From positions 2,592,001-2,656,000 of the forward strand of contig NZ_CP011071.1 in assembly GCF_000963865.1 (NCBI RefSeq): a DNA stretch of 64,000 bases, in the 5' to 3' direction. Each line of letters opens with the position of its first letter. Within the stretch, counting starts at the first letter, position 1. The notes under the pieces are model-generated. The model searched no databases and was not told where the DNA came from. It worked only from the letters and a program-made list of their open reading frames with translations. A program made the translations under genes and the position numbers. Below, one piece after another: positions 27,736 through 36,700 of this stretch. This DNA is from Flagellimonas lutaonensis (GTDB lineage Bacteria > Bacteroidota > Bacteroidia > Flavobacteriales > Flavobacteriaceae).

Positions 27736-28448
27736 TGTTTAGATTTTCTCTCTTTGTCATGTTGGTGCTTCTCTCTTCTTGTAGGCAGCAGGTTGAAAAG
27801 AAACCGACCGAAACAAGACCGCCCGAGGTGGCAGAAAAAGATACAAAAGGCTCTGTTGGTCAAGAAGTCCAAAAGTTAAAATCCTTTGAAGGGCTGGCCG
27901 ATACCACTTTTGTGCGGCTGGCAGATTTTAGCGATGATTTTGTATATGATATACGCTATGCCACAGAAAACAATTTTTTAAAGGCTAAGGTCTATGACTG
28001 TGCCGAGTGCTATACCCGTGTTAAAACGGCCAAAGCATTGATCAAGGCAAACAAAGAGTTTATATCAAAAGGCTACAGAATCAAGTTTTTCGACTGTTAC
28101 CGCCCCAATTCGGTGCAGTACAAGATGTGGCAACTGGTTCCGAATCCGCAGTATGTGGCCAATCCTGTAAAGGGATCCATTCATAACAAAGGCGGGGCGG
28201 TCGATATCACGTTGGTCGATATGCAAGGCAATGAGCTTGATATGGGCACCGATTTTGACTTCTTCGGAAAAAAGGCGCACCACGAATTCACCGAATTGCC
28301 CGATGAAGTTTTGCAGAACCGTAAATTGTTGAAAGAAACCATGGAAAAACACGGATTTTGGGCCATACGAACCGAATGGTGGCACTATAACCTTTCGGCA
28401 GGAAGCAATGACAAGGTAGCGAACTTCAAATGGCCCTGCCCTAACTAG
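27735..28448 (+). CDS. D-Ala-D-Ala dipeptidase-like lipoprotein (M15/VanX family)
   Basis: 237 residues from ATG 27735, which overlaps the previous stop (TGATG). The TTG at 27732 is not needed. A lipoprotein signal ends in LLSSC with Cys16, so it is a membrane-anchored periplasmic protein. M15D zinc motifs are visible: GSIHNKGGAVDITLVD (His and Asp ligands) and TEWWHYNL (catalytic Glu and His). VanX-type enzymes hydrolyse D-Ala-D-Ala. Here a peptidoglycan-recycling role is more likely than vancomycin resistance, since no vanH/A genes are near. Its stop shares the palindrome CTAG with the stop of the convergent methyltransferase gene. Confidence 0.9.
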   Translation: MFRFSLFVMLVLLSSCRQQVEKKPTETRPPEVAEKDTKGSVGQEVQKLKSFEGLADTTFVRLADFSDDFVYDIRYATENNFLKAKVYDCAECYTRVKTAKALIKANKEFISKGYRIKFFDCYRPNSVQYKMWQLVPNPQYVANPVKGSIHNKGGAVDITLVDMQGNELDMGTDFDFFGKKAHHEFTELPDEVLQNRKLLKETMEKHGFWAIRTEWWHYNLSAGSNDKVANFKWPCPN

Positions 28449-29623
28449 ATTTTAGTGCACTTCAGTACAATTAATTTTCCATGCATATTAGTTGTAAAAA
28501 ACAAGAAGGTATCGCCCCCACCCTTGATTTTGTGCTTTTTTCGAATTGTCGCCACGGCTTCCGGGAAATTTCGCACCGTAACATTGGCCTTTTCACCCTC
28601 CAATTCTTTTAAGGTCTTTTTCCCGTAGGGAATAACGGATTGTATGGCAAAACATCTTCCGGGGAAATCAATCAACCTATTTGATGTATATAAATGCGAG
28701 TGTTCATGAAGCTTTTGAATGCCAAAACGATCTGCGATCAATTTAAAGGCCCCTGCCTTTAAAATAGCAGCATTGGGCTCGTATAGAAATTTAGATGGCG
28801 GGCCAATATTGACCTTCACATTCCTTTCTTCGGAAGGGAAAAAGGAAAAATGCTGGACACTGTCGCCCATAAGGTTTGCAGTGATTATTTGTGGTTCCTT
28901 TCGATATCCCTTTTTCAACACCCATAGCAGTTCCTTTACTTCGTTTTTTAAGGCCACCACATATATTTTGGCCACATGCTTCAATTCTTTGGTTCCCTGT
29001 GAAATATCGAGCAGGGGAGAGGTCTTGAGCAAAACATTTGCTGTCTTTTCGAGTATGGTATCAAGATTTCCGACGATGTCGGGCTCACAGTCCTTCAAAA
29101 GAAACACGCGACCTTTTTTGTCGTCCCTTCTAGATGGATCGGCATATACCCAATCGGCCTTGCCATTGCACTCTTTTAAAAATTCCATTCCGTCTTTAGT
29201 GTGGAAGGAAACATTTTCAATCCCGAAAAGCGAAAAATTGTGAGCCACGATTTCACTTAGTTCGGCATCGATTTCACAATGGTCTACCCGCGCTATTTTA
29301 TTGGAAAAAAAATAGGTGTCCACACCGAAGCCACCGGTAAGGTCGACCAGCGATTTTCCACTTACCAGCGCTGCTTTATAGGCAGCCGTGATCTCTGAGG
29401 AAGTTTGTTCGAGATTCCGTTTTTTCGGATAGTAAATACCCATTGTATTGAACCAAGTGGGGAGCTTGTCCTTGCTCTTTTTCTTACCTTCGAGCTGCTG
29501 AACGAGCTCTTGTTGCAAAATATCCTCAAAAACGGGCTTTTTAAGCAAAACTGACATGATGTCAGCATTCCATTCTTTATCTATAAAGGTCTGTACGCCA
29601 GTTTTTAATATATTTTTATTCAA
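28445..29623 (-). CDS. SAM-dependent methyltransferase with THUMP-like domain
   Basis: 392 residues. A Rossmann methyltransferase core contains SAM motif I, SLVDLTGGFGVDTYFF (about 95-110). Motif IV is VYADPSRRDDKKGR, a variant of the (D/N)PPY motif of RNA and nucleic-acid methylases. The C-terminal 100 residues resemble the Thump_like domain of Bacteroidota proteins of this type. An RNA substrate is likely; the modified base is unknown. It is the last gene of a minus-strand series, 7 bp after the AI-2E gene. Confidence 0.82.
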   Translation of the reverse strand: MNKNILKTGVQTFIDKEWNADIMSVLLKKPVFEDILQQELVQQLEGKKKSKDKLPTWFNTMGIYYPKKRNLEQTSSEITAAYKAALVSGKSLVDLTGGFGVDTYFFSNKIARVDHCEIDAELSEIVAHNFSLFGIENVSFHTKDGMEFLKECNGKADWVYADPSRRDDKKGRVFLLKDCEPDIVGNLDTILEKTANVLLKTSPLLDISQGTKELKHVAKIYVVALKNEVKELLWVLKKGYRKEPQIITANLMGDSVQHFSFFPSEERNVKVNIGPPSKFLYEPNAAILKAGAFKLIADRFGIQKLHEHSHLYTSNRLIDFPGRCFAIQSVIPYGKKTLKELEGEKANVTVRNFPEAVATIRKKHKIKGGGDTFLFFTTNMHGKLIVLKCTKI

Positions 29624-29630
29624 ATCGATG

Positions 29631-30743
29631 CTATAAGTTTTTGGTAAACTTCCTCACGAAACTGTTTTCGGCCAAAAACTCCTTCAAAATGACCTTTATG
29701 GCGGTGTATCCTGGTACGGCAACGATCATTCCCACAATACCGAAGAGCAGGCCGGCGATGATGATGATCAAAAAGATTTCAAGCGGATGGGAGCGAACAC
29801 TATTTGAAAAAATAAACGGTTGCGAAAAGAAGTTGTCCACCAGTTGTCCGATGACCAATCCTATTAAAGCATAACCCGCTTTTGGTAAGATGACGCTCTT
29901 GAAATCCATACCCAAATTACTGGTCATGGTAAGGGTGAGCATGATCACCCCACCGATGATGGGCCCCACATATGGGATGATGTTGAAAAGGGCGCACAGA
30001 AATGCGATGACGATGGCATTTTCGATACCGACAATGAGCAGGGTTACCGTATAGATCACAAAGAGAATGAACAACTGTAGCAATATGCCCCCGAAATAGC
30101 GCGACAGCAGTCCGTTGATCTTGTCGATTGATTTTGTCAAGTTGCTCTCTTTGTTGTCGGGCACAAAGGTGAGTAGACCGTTTTGCATCAGTTTACTGTC
30201 TTTCAAAAAGAAAAACGAAATGAAGAGTACCGAAAAAAGGCCGATGCTCAAGGTGCTGAGCACGTTCATAAACGAATTCAAAAAGTCGGGTATAAACCCT
30301 AGGTTCAGTCCTTCAAGAATGTTTTTTTCAATATCGGATTCTTCGATCATTTCATTTACATTGGCCGCGCTGGTGCCAAAGTAGTCCGTAATCTGCAGGT
30401 ACAGGGTGTTCACATCGGCTTTCAGGGCCTCGAGGTCGAGCAGTGAAAGGTTTCTGCTCTGTTCGTTGATCAGGGGAACAAATAGGGCTATAATGCCCAC
30501 AAAGATTCCGAGAAAGAAGACTATGGTGGCAATCACGGCAATCGTATTCGGAAACTTCAGCCGTTGCCTAAGGAATATGACGATTGGCCGGCCCAACAGT
30601 GCCACTACTGCGGCAATGGCCAAATACGCCAAGACCGAACGGATTTTATAAAGAAACAAAAGGGCCAAGTAGATGGCGGCCAAAATGGCGACCGCCTTTA
30701 CGATGCCGTTGGCAATGGTATTCGAAGAGGGTTTCACATTCAT
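29631..30743 (-). CDS. AI-2E family transporter (permease)
   Basis: 370 residues with about seven or eight hydrophobic segments. The first are at 15-60, and a C-terminal cluster includes FLCALFNIIPYVGPIIGG and IIIAGLLFGIVGMIVAVP, the two family signatures. Members export small solutes, including autoinducer-2 or Na+/H+ exchange in some cases. Function is not predictable from sequence. Its ATG overlaps the DUF4159 stop (ATGA), so it is translationally coupled to it. Confidence 0.9.
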   Translation of the reverse strand: MNVKPSSNTIANGIVKAVAILAAIYLALLFLYKIRSVLAYLAIAAVVALLGRPIVIFLRQRLKFPNTIAVIATIVFFLGIFVGIIALFVPLINEQSRNLSLLDLEALKADVNTLYLQITDYFGTSAANVNEMIEESDIEKNILEGLNLGFIPDFLNSFMNVLSTLSIGLFSVLFISFFFLKDSKLMQNGLLTFVPDNKESNLTKSIDKINGLLSRYFGGILLQLFILFVIYTVTLLIVGIENAIVIAFLCALFNIIPYVGPIIGGVIMLTLTMTSNLGMDFKSVILPKAGYALIGLVIGQLVDNFFSQPFIFSNSVRSHPLEIFLIIIIAGLLFGIVGMIVAVPGYTAIKVILKEFLAENSFVRKFTKNL

Positions 30744-31390
30744 GATGAAAAGACATATTCTATAATGTTCGCTCCCATTTGAAGGGCCTTGGTGCGCACT
30801 TCTTCAGGGTCGTTGTGTACTGCAGGGTCTTCCCAGCCGTCGCCCAGATCACTTTCGTATGTGTAGAGCAGTAACAAGCGGCCTTCATGAAAAATGCCAA
30901 AGGCTTGGGGCCGCTTGGCATCGTGTTCATGGATCTTGGGCAGCCCATCTACAAATTGAAAGGTTTGGTCAAAGATCGGGTGGTCTGCACCCAATTCTTC
31001 CAGTTCCTTATCTGGAAACACTTTTTTGATTTCCCTTCTGAAGTAGGGGTCCATGCCATAACTGTCATCTACATGCAGGAACCCTCCCGAAAGTAGATAG
31101 GTGCGTAGGTTTTTGGCCTCTTCGGTTGAGAAAAATACATTGCCGTGCCCCGTCATGTGCAAAAATGGAAACTGGAAAATATTGACACTGCCCACCTTGA
31201 CCGTTTCAATTTTGGGGTCGATATCTGTATTGATATTGGAATTGCAGAACGAAATCAAGTTTGGCAATGCGGTCGGATTTGAATACCAATCGCCACCGCC
31301 GCCATATTTAAGGATACCGATTTGTTGCGAATGCCCAATGGCCGTTGCCAAAAACAAAAGAACCAAAAGGTGTAGGGAAAGCTGCCGCAT
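30740..31390 (-). CDS. Secreted DUF4159 protein
   Basis: 216 residues from ATG 31390 (MRQLSLHLLVLLFLATAIGHS, a good signal peptide). An in-frame ATG at 31414 would add 8 residues. The body matches the DUF4159 family: KYGGGGDWYSNP near the start, FPFLHMTGHG, GGFLHVDDSYGMDPYFRREI and a C-terminal ALQMGANIIEYVF. The fold is like class I glutamine amidotransferase, but no function is established. It sits between rsmE and the AI-2E gene, an arrangement I recall as frequent in Flavobacteriaceae. Confidence 0.85.
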   Translation of the reverse strand: MRQLSLHLLVLLFLATAIGHSQQIGILKYGGGGDWYSNPTALPNLISFCNSNINTDIDPKIETVKVGSVNIFQFPFLHMTGHGNVFFSTEEAKNLRTYLLSGGFLHVDDSYGMDPYFRREIKKVFPDKELEELGADHPIFDQTFQFVDGLPKIHEHDAKRPQAFGIFHEGRLLLLYTYESDLGDGWEDPAVHNDPEEVRTKALQMGANIIEYVFSS

Positions 31391-31456
31391 TTGCATTTGA
31401 TTGAATACTTTCAAATTTACGGTATTTTTTGGTTTGCCCTGTTCAGAACAGGGCCC

Positions 31457-32161
31457 TCAATGGTTTATCATGGCCACTATGGTACAGGCCACCAAGGCCG
31501 CTGTTTCGGTCCTGAGACGATTGGGACCCAACGACACGGGAACAAAGCCATTTTTTACGGCCAACGAAATCTCTTCTTCAGAAAAATCGCCTTCTGGCCC
31601 TATCAATATTATGACATCTTTGTCGGGCGCAACGCTGCGCTTTAGCTCCATCTTGTCGCCTTCGGCGCAATGTGCGATGAATTTGAGTCCTTGATGGTCC
31701 TGCTCAACAAAGGTCTTGAAATCAACCAGTGGGTTCAATTTGGGCAAGAAAGTCTGAAGCGACTGTTTCATGGCCGATTGTATCACTTTTTGGTAGCGTT
31801 CGTGTTTGATGACCTTTCTTTCGGAATGGTCGCATCGAATGGGCGAAAATTCGTTTACCCCGATCTCGGTGGCTTTCTCCAAGAACCACTCATATCGGTC
31901 GTTCATCTTGGTGGGTGCCACGGCCATGTGAAGGCTGTGCAACCTGGGGATTGTTTTTTTTACCCTTACGATCTGTGCCCTGCATTTTTTGGGGTCGGCG
32001 GCCAAAATCTCAGCCTCGAACAAATATCCTTTTCCGTTCGTGATGGTAAGTAGGTCGCCTGCTCTTTTTCGTAAAACCTTCACAATATGTTTGCTCTCTT
32101 CAGATGAAAAGTTGAACTGTTTAGAGCTGTTGTCGAGGTCGGCATTGTAGAATAGCTGCAT
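31457..32161 (-). CDS. rsmE: 16S rRNA (uracil-1498-N3)-methyltransferase
   Basis: 234 residues of the SPOUT/RsmE family, with N-terminal PUA-like domain (SSEESKHIVKVLRKRAGD). The knotted SAM-binding C-terminus has LIGPEGDFSEEEI and LGPNRLRTETAAL. It methylates U1498 of 16S rRNA. The start lies 3 bp after the TfoX-like gene stop on the same strand, so it belongs to the operon ending at 28445. Confidence 0.95.
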   Translation of the reverse strand: MQLFYNADLDNSSKQFNFSSEESKHIVKVLRKRAGDLLTITNGKGYLFEAEILAADPKKCRAQIVRVKKTIPRLHSLHMAVAPTKMNDRYEWFLEKATEIGVNEFSPIRCDHSERKVIKHERYQKVIQSAMKQSLQTFLPKLNPLVDFKTFVEQDHQGLKFIAHCAEGDKMELKRSVAPDKDVIILIGPEGDFSEEEISLAVKNGFVPVSLGPNRLRTETAALVACTIVAMINH

Positions 32162-32164
32162 GGT

Positions 32165-32497
32165 TCAGTTTTTTAACTTGCTTTTGGCATGTTCGAGGCC
32201 TAGTTCGATATAGTAATGTAGTACCTGCTCTGTGGTGCATCCTTCTGGCGACACAAATACAAACTCTTTCATCGGACGCTTGGTAAAGTCCATGGGCCTT
32301 ACATGTGGTTTTTGCAGTGCAGCTGGCATTTTTGCCTCTACAACACGAACCATCAGGTCATCTTTTACGATACCCACCGTCATTTTTCCTTTATAGAGAT
32401 AGGCAATGCCGCCAAACATCTTTTTTTCCTCGAATTTTTCAGGAAAGCTTTTTAGGGCGGCACTGATGCGTCTGGCAAATTCTTGGTTGTAGCGCAT
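32165..32497 (-). CDS. TfoX N-terminal domain protein
   Basis: 110 residues containing only the TfoX_N domain: KKMFGGIAYLYKGKMTVGIV, a conserved DLMVRV, and FVSPEGCTTEQVLHYYIELG near the end. It is much shorter than enterobacterial TfoX/Sxy and lacks the C-terminal domain, so a competence role should not be assumed. It is the probable first gene of the rsmE operon. Confidence 0.87.
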   Translation of the reverse strand: MRYNQEFARRISAALKSFPEKFEEKKMFGGIAYLYKGKMTVGIVKDDLMVRVVEAKMPAALQKPHVRPMDFTKRPMKEFVFVSPEGCTTEQVLHYYIELGLEHAKSKLKN

Positions 32498-32634
32498 GGT
32501 TCTAGTTGTCGTATCGGTTCACTGTTCTGTACTGTGCCACCCATTGAAATAGTTGTTGTACAACATTTCTCTGAGTAATAAGAATTTCTTAGGGGCAGGC
32601 TGCCCAAAATGAAAATCAGGTGCATATGTATGCA

Positions 32635-33663
32635 TCAGCCATCAATGGCATACCGGGCTTTGGCGGCAATGGCCTGATTGCTGAAATCACCCTCAATATA
32701 TTTTAAATAACCCACAATGCCAATCATCGCGGCATTATCGGTGCAATACTCGAATTTGGGGATAAAGGTTTTCCACCCTAGGTTTTCCTCCGCTTCTTTT
32801 AGGCGGGCCCTGATGCCTGAATTGGCCGCCACCCCGCCTCCGATGGCAATTTGTATGATGCCCGTTTGTTTTACGGCCATCGCGAGTTTTTCCATTAGAA
32901 TCTCTAAAATGGTGTGCTGTATAGACGCACAGATGTCATAAAGGTTCTCTTTAATAAAACTGTCGTTTTTTTGGGTTTCCCGCTGCACAAAATATAGAAT
33001 GCTGGTTTTTAAACCACTGAAGCTGAAATTGAGTCCGTCCACCTTTGGCTTCGGAAAATCGAATGCATTGGGATTCCCTTGTTGGGCATATTTATCGATC
33101 AATGGCCCGCCAGGATAGGGCAGCCCCAATAGCTTGGCACTTTTGTCAAAGGCCTCGCCGACGGCATCGTCAAGCGTTTCACCTAAAATTTCCAAATCGA
33201 AATACCCCTTCACCAAGACAATCTGTGTGTGCCCTCCACTAATGGTCATGGCCAAAAAGGGAAAGTTTGGTCGGGCACTGTTTTCGTCCGCTATAAAGTG
33301 TGCCAAAATATGTGCCTGCATATGGTTGACCTCGATCAAGGGTATGTTTAGTCCGAGGGCCATTGACTTGGCAAACGAAGTACCCACCAAAAGAGAACCG
33401 AGCAGGCCGGGCCCACGTGTAAAGGCTATGGCCGAAAGCTGTTTTTTGTCGATATTTGCCATGGCCAGTGCCTGGTGCACTACGGGAACGATGTTTTGTT
33501 GGTGTGCCCTTGATGCCAATTCAGGCACCACCCCCCCGTATTGCTCATGTATTTCTTGTGAGGCCACCACATTGCTCAGCACTTTGTCATTGAACAAAAT
33601 AGCGGCTGAAGTGTCATCACAGGACGATTCAATGGCCAAGATGTATTTTTTTTCGGCAATCAT
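32635..33663 (-). CDS. tsaD: tRNA N6-threonylcarbamoyladenosine transferase
   Basis: 342 residues from ATG 33663 (MIAEKKYILAIESSCDDTSAA). An extra 14 residues to 33705 have no family similarity. TsaD transfers the threonylcarbamoyl group to A37 of ANN-decoding tRNAs. Visible features are the ASKHA first strand, GPGLLGSLLVG, metal-binding HMQAH (EVNHMQAHILAHF) and ISGGHTQIVLV. Length is normal. It is divergent from tamB with a gap of only some 80 bp. Confidence 0.95.
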   Translation of the reverse strand: MIAEKKYILAIESSCDDTSAAILFNDKVLSNVVASQEIHEQYGGVVPELASRAHQQNIVPVVHQALAMANIDKKQLSAIAFTRGPGLLGSLLVGTSFAKSMALGLNIPLIEVNHMQAHILAHFIADENSARPNFPFLAMTISGGHTQIVLVKGYFDLEILGETLDDAVGEAFDKSAKLLGLPYPGGPLIDKYAQQGNPNAFDFPKPKVDGLNFSFSGLKTSILYFVQRETQKNDSFIKENLYDICASIQHTILEILMEKLAMAVKQTGIIQIAIGGGVAANSGIRARLKEAEENLGWKTFIPKFEYCTDNAAMIGIVGYLKYIEGDFSNQAIAAKARYAIDG

Positions 33664-33747
33664 TGGTATTTGGAACAAAAATTGGTCGTACAAAGATAAA
33701 AACAATGCCCTATCAAAAAGCTTCGTAAAATACTTGTCAGAACGGTT

Positions 33748-36700
33748 TTGGTTATTCTGCTGTTGGCAGTGTTGGGCTCGTTGGTATTGTCGCTTCCGGT
33801 GGTGCAGACCTCACTGGCCAAAAAAGTCACCGATAGGATCAACGAAGATTTTGGCACCAACATCGGTATAGAAAGGGTGCAGCTCTCGCTGCTATCATTG
33901 AACACAGGCCTCAAGGGTATTTATATTGAAGACTACAAAAAAGATACCCTTATCTATGTACAAAAGCTCTCCACCTCGATCTTAAACCTTCGGGGCATGG
34001 CCAATAACAAGATGGAATTTGGCGATATTGAGGTCAACGGCCTGTATTTGAACCTGAAAACATATCAGGATGAGGACTTTACCAATCTGGACGTCTTTAT
34101 CGATAAGTTGGATGATGGCAAGCCCCGCGACCCGGGTACACCCCCATTTTTTCTGTCTTCCTCAGAAATCAATATTGCCGATAGCCGTTTTAAACTATCA
34201 GACGAGAATGCCGAGCCGGTTGAGCAATTGCATTTTAAGCAACTCGCCATATTGGCCCATGATTTTCAGATTTTGGGGCCAGATGTAACGACAAAAATCG
34301 AGGCTTTGTCTTTTTTGAGCAAGCGCGACATGCACCTTGAAAAACTTTCTGCCGAGTTTACCTACACCAAACAACAGATGCGTTTTGATTCGCTGTTCAT
34401 AAAAACTCCCGAATCGGCATTGCAAGGCGGCCTGGTTTTCAAGTATGACCGCAAAGATTTAAAAGACTTTGTTGATAAGGTACAGGTCGAGGGCCATTTT
34501 GAGGAATCGACCGTGGCATTCAATGAAATCAATAAGTACTTTAACGAGTTTGGCACCAACAAGGTGGCCACTTTTACCATGCAAGTTTCAGGTGTTCTTA
34601 ACAATCTGGATATTGATGGACTGATTCTTAGGTCTGACAATACCGGTATCCGCGGAAATTTCAATTTTCGCAACATGTTTACCGAACAGGCGCCCTTTGT
34701 TATGAATGCCGAGATGGAAAATGTAACCTCAAGTTATTATGAACTTAGAAGCTTGTTGCCCCAGATTTTGGGAGACAACACCCTGCCCAGCTCGTTTCGA
34801 AAATTTGGGCAGTTTACCATTCGGGGCGATGCAGAGGTGACCGAAAGTTCAATCGATGCCCAAGTAAACCTCCACACGGCAATCGGTAGCACCTATTCGA
34901 ACCTGCAGATGACCAATATCGACAATATTGATGATGCCTCATATTTGGGGTTCATTTCATTGATGGATTTTGATTTGGGAGACTTTATAGATGACCCCAA
35001 TTTTGGCAAAACAACTCTCGATGTGAATGTAGAGGGCAAGGGCTTTATCGCTGAATACCTGAATACTGAGGCCATTGGCGATATATACAGCCTCGAGTTC
35101 AATGGGTACAACTACCAGAACATAAAGGTTTCGGGAATTTTAAAAAATCAATTGTTTGACGGTACACTGCTGGTCAACGACAAAAATTTCAGGTTCGATT
35201 TTAAAGGTTTGGCTGATTTTAGCGAAGAGCAAAATACCTTCAACTTTACTGCCGATGCCGACTACGCCAATCTCAAGGCGATGAACTTTATCGATGACAG
35301 TGTGGCCATTTTCAAGGGCAATGTCAATATGGACATAACGGGCAACGATCTTGATAATATTGTAGGGGACATACGCTTTTCGAACACTACCTATCAAAAC
35401 AAAAATGATATTTACTTTTTTGATGATTTTGCCGTATCGTCGACCTTTGAGAGTGATTCTGTTCGAAACATACAGATAATATCGCCAGATATCATCACGG
35501 GATATGTAAAGGGGAATTTTAGGGTACGTGAAATGGGCAAGTTGGTCCAGAATTCGATAGGAAGCATCTACACCAATTACAAACCCTATGAAATTTCAGG
35601 AGGCCAAACGGTTTCATTCAACCTAAAGATCTACAATAAGATTGTCGATGTTTTCTTTCCAGAGGTCAAGTTTGGCCCCGATACCTATATTCGAGGCAAT
35701 ATTGTGGCCGATGAGGGCGATTTCAAGCTAACCTTCAAATCGCCGAACATCGAGGCATTTAAAAATGAATTCAAGAACATTGAACTGAAGATAGACAATA
35801 AGAACCCCCTTTTCAACACCTTTTTATCGGTTGATGAAATGGCCACCGTATACTACGATATAAAAGACTTCAACCTCATCAACACCACTTTAAAAGACAC
35901 GCTGTTCTTTAGAACGGAATTCACGGGTGGTAGTGAGTACAACGACAGTTATCGGCTGAATTTCTACCACACTTTCAACGAGGACAACAAGTCGGTTGTG
36001 GGCCTGAAAAAATCAGAAGTCAGCTTCAAGGGAAACACATGGACCCTCAATAAGGAAGGCAACAGCAAGAACAAGGTCATCTTCAACAAGACCCTCGACA
36101 GTATTAGGATCGAAGAGGTTGTAATGAACAATAACAATCAAGAACAGATCCGTCTAAGGGGTGAGTTGGCCGACTCTACCTATAAAGACCTCGAGCTTCA
36201 GTTCAAGATTGTATCGCTGCGCAAGATTACCCCGTCTATCGACAGCCTACGGTTAGATGGCTCGGTGAACGGGTCTTTGAACATTCTTCAGAAAGAAAAG
36301 AAGTACCTGCCCACTTCCAATATGTCAATCGATGATTTTAGTGTCAACGATATTCGTTTGGGTGATTTGGAAATTGGCATTTTTGGCAATAACGACCTAA
36401 CCGAATTTGGGGTCAATACCTGGTTGTCTGACAAGGGGGTTGAGAAACTGGGCATTAACGGCAAGGTGTTCAACCACAACAATAAGGTAGAGTTCAACCT
36501 CAATTCATCTTTTAGCAACTTTGACCTTTTGCCCTTTAGCCCCTTGGGGGAGGATGTTATTTCGAACATTAGGGGCCTTGTTAACGGTAGTGCCACGATT
36601 ACGGGCAGTGCCTCCAATCCTGAAATAAATGGAGAGCTTACGCTTACCGATGCAGGTCTGGGTATTCCCTACTTGAACGTCGATTACGATTTTGCGCCCC

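Noticed and set aside
27735-28448. Vancomycin-resistance gene vanX
   Set aside because: The dipeptidase motifs match, but there is no vanH/vanA or regulator nearby, so a wall-recycling lipoprotein is more likely.
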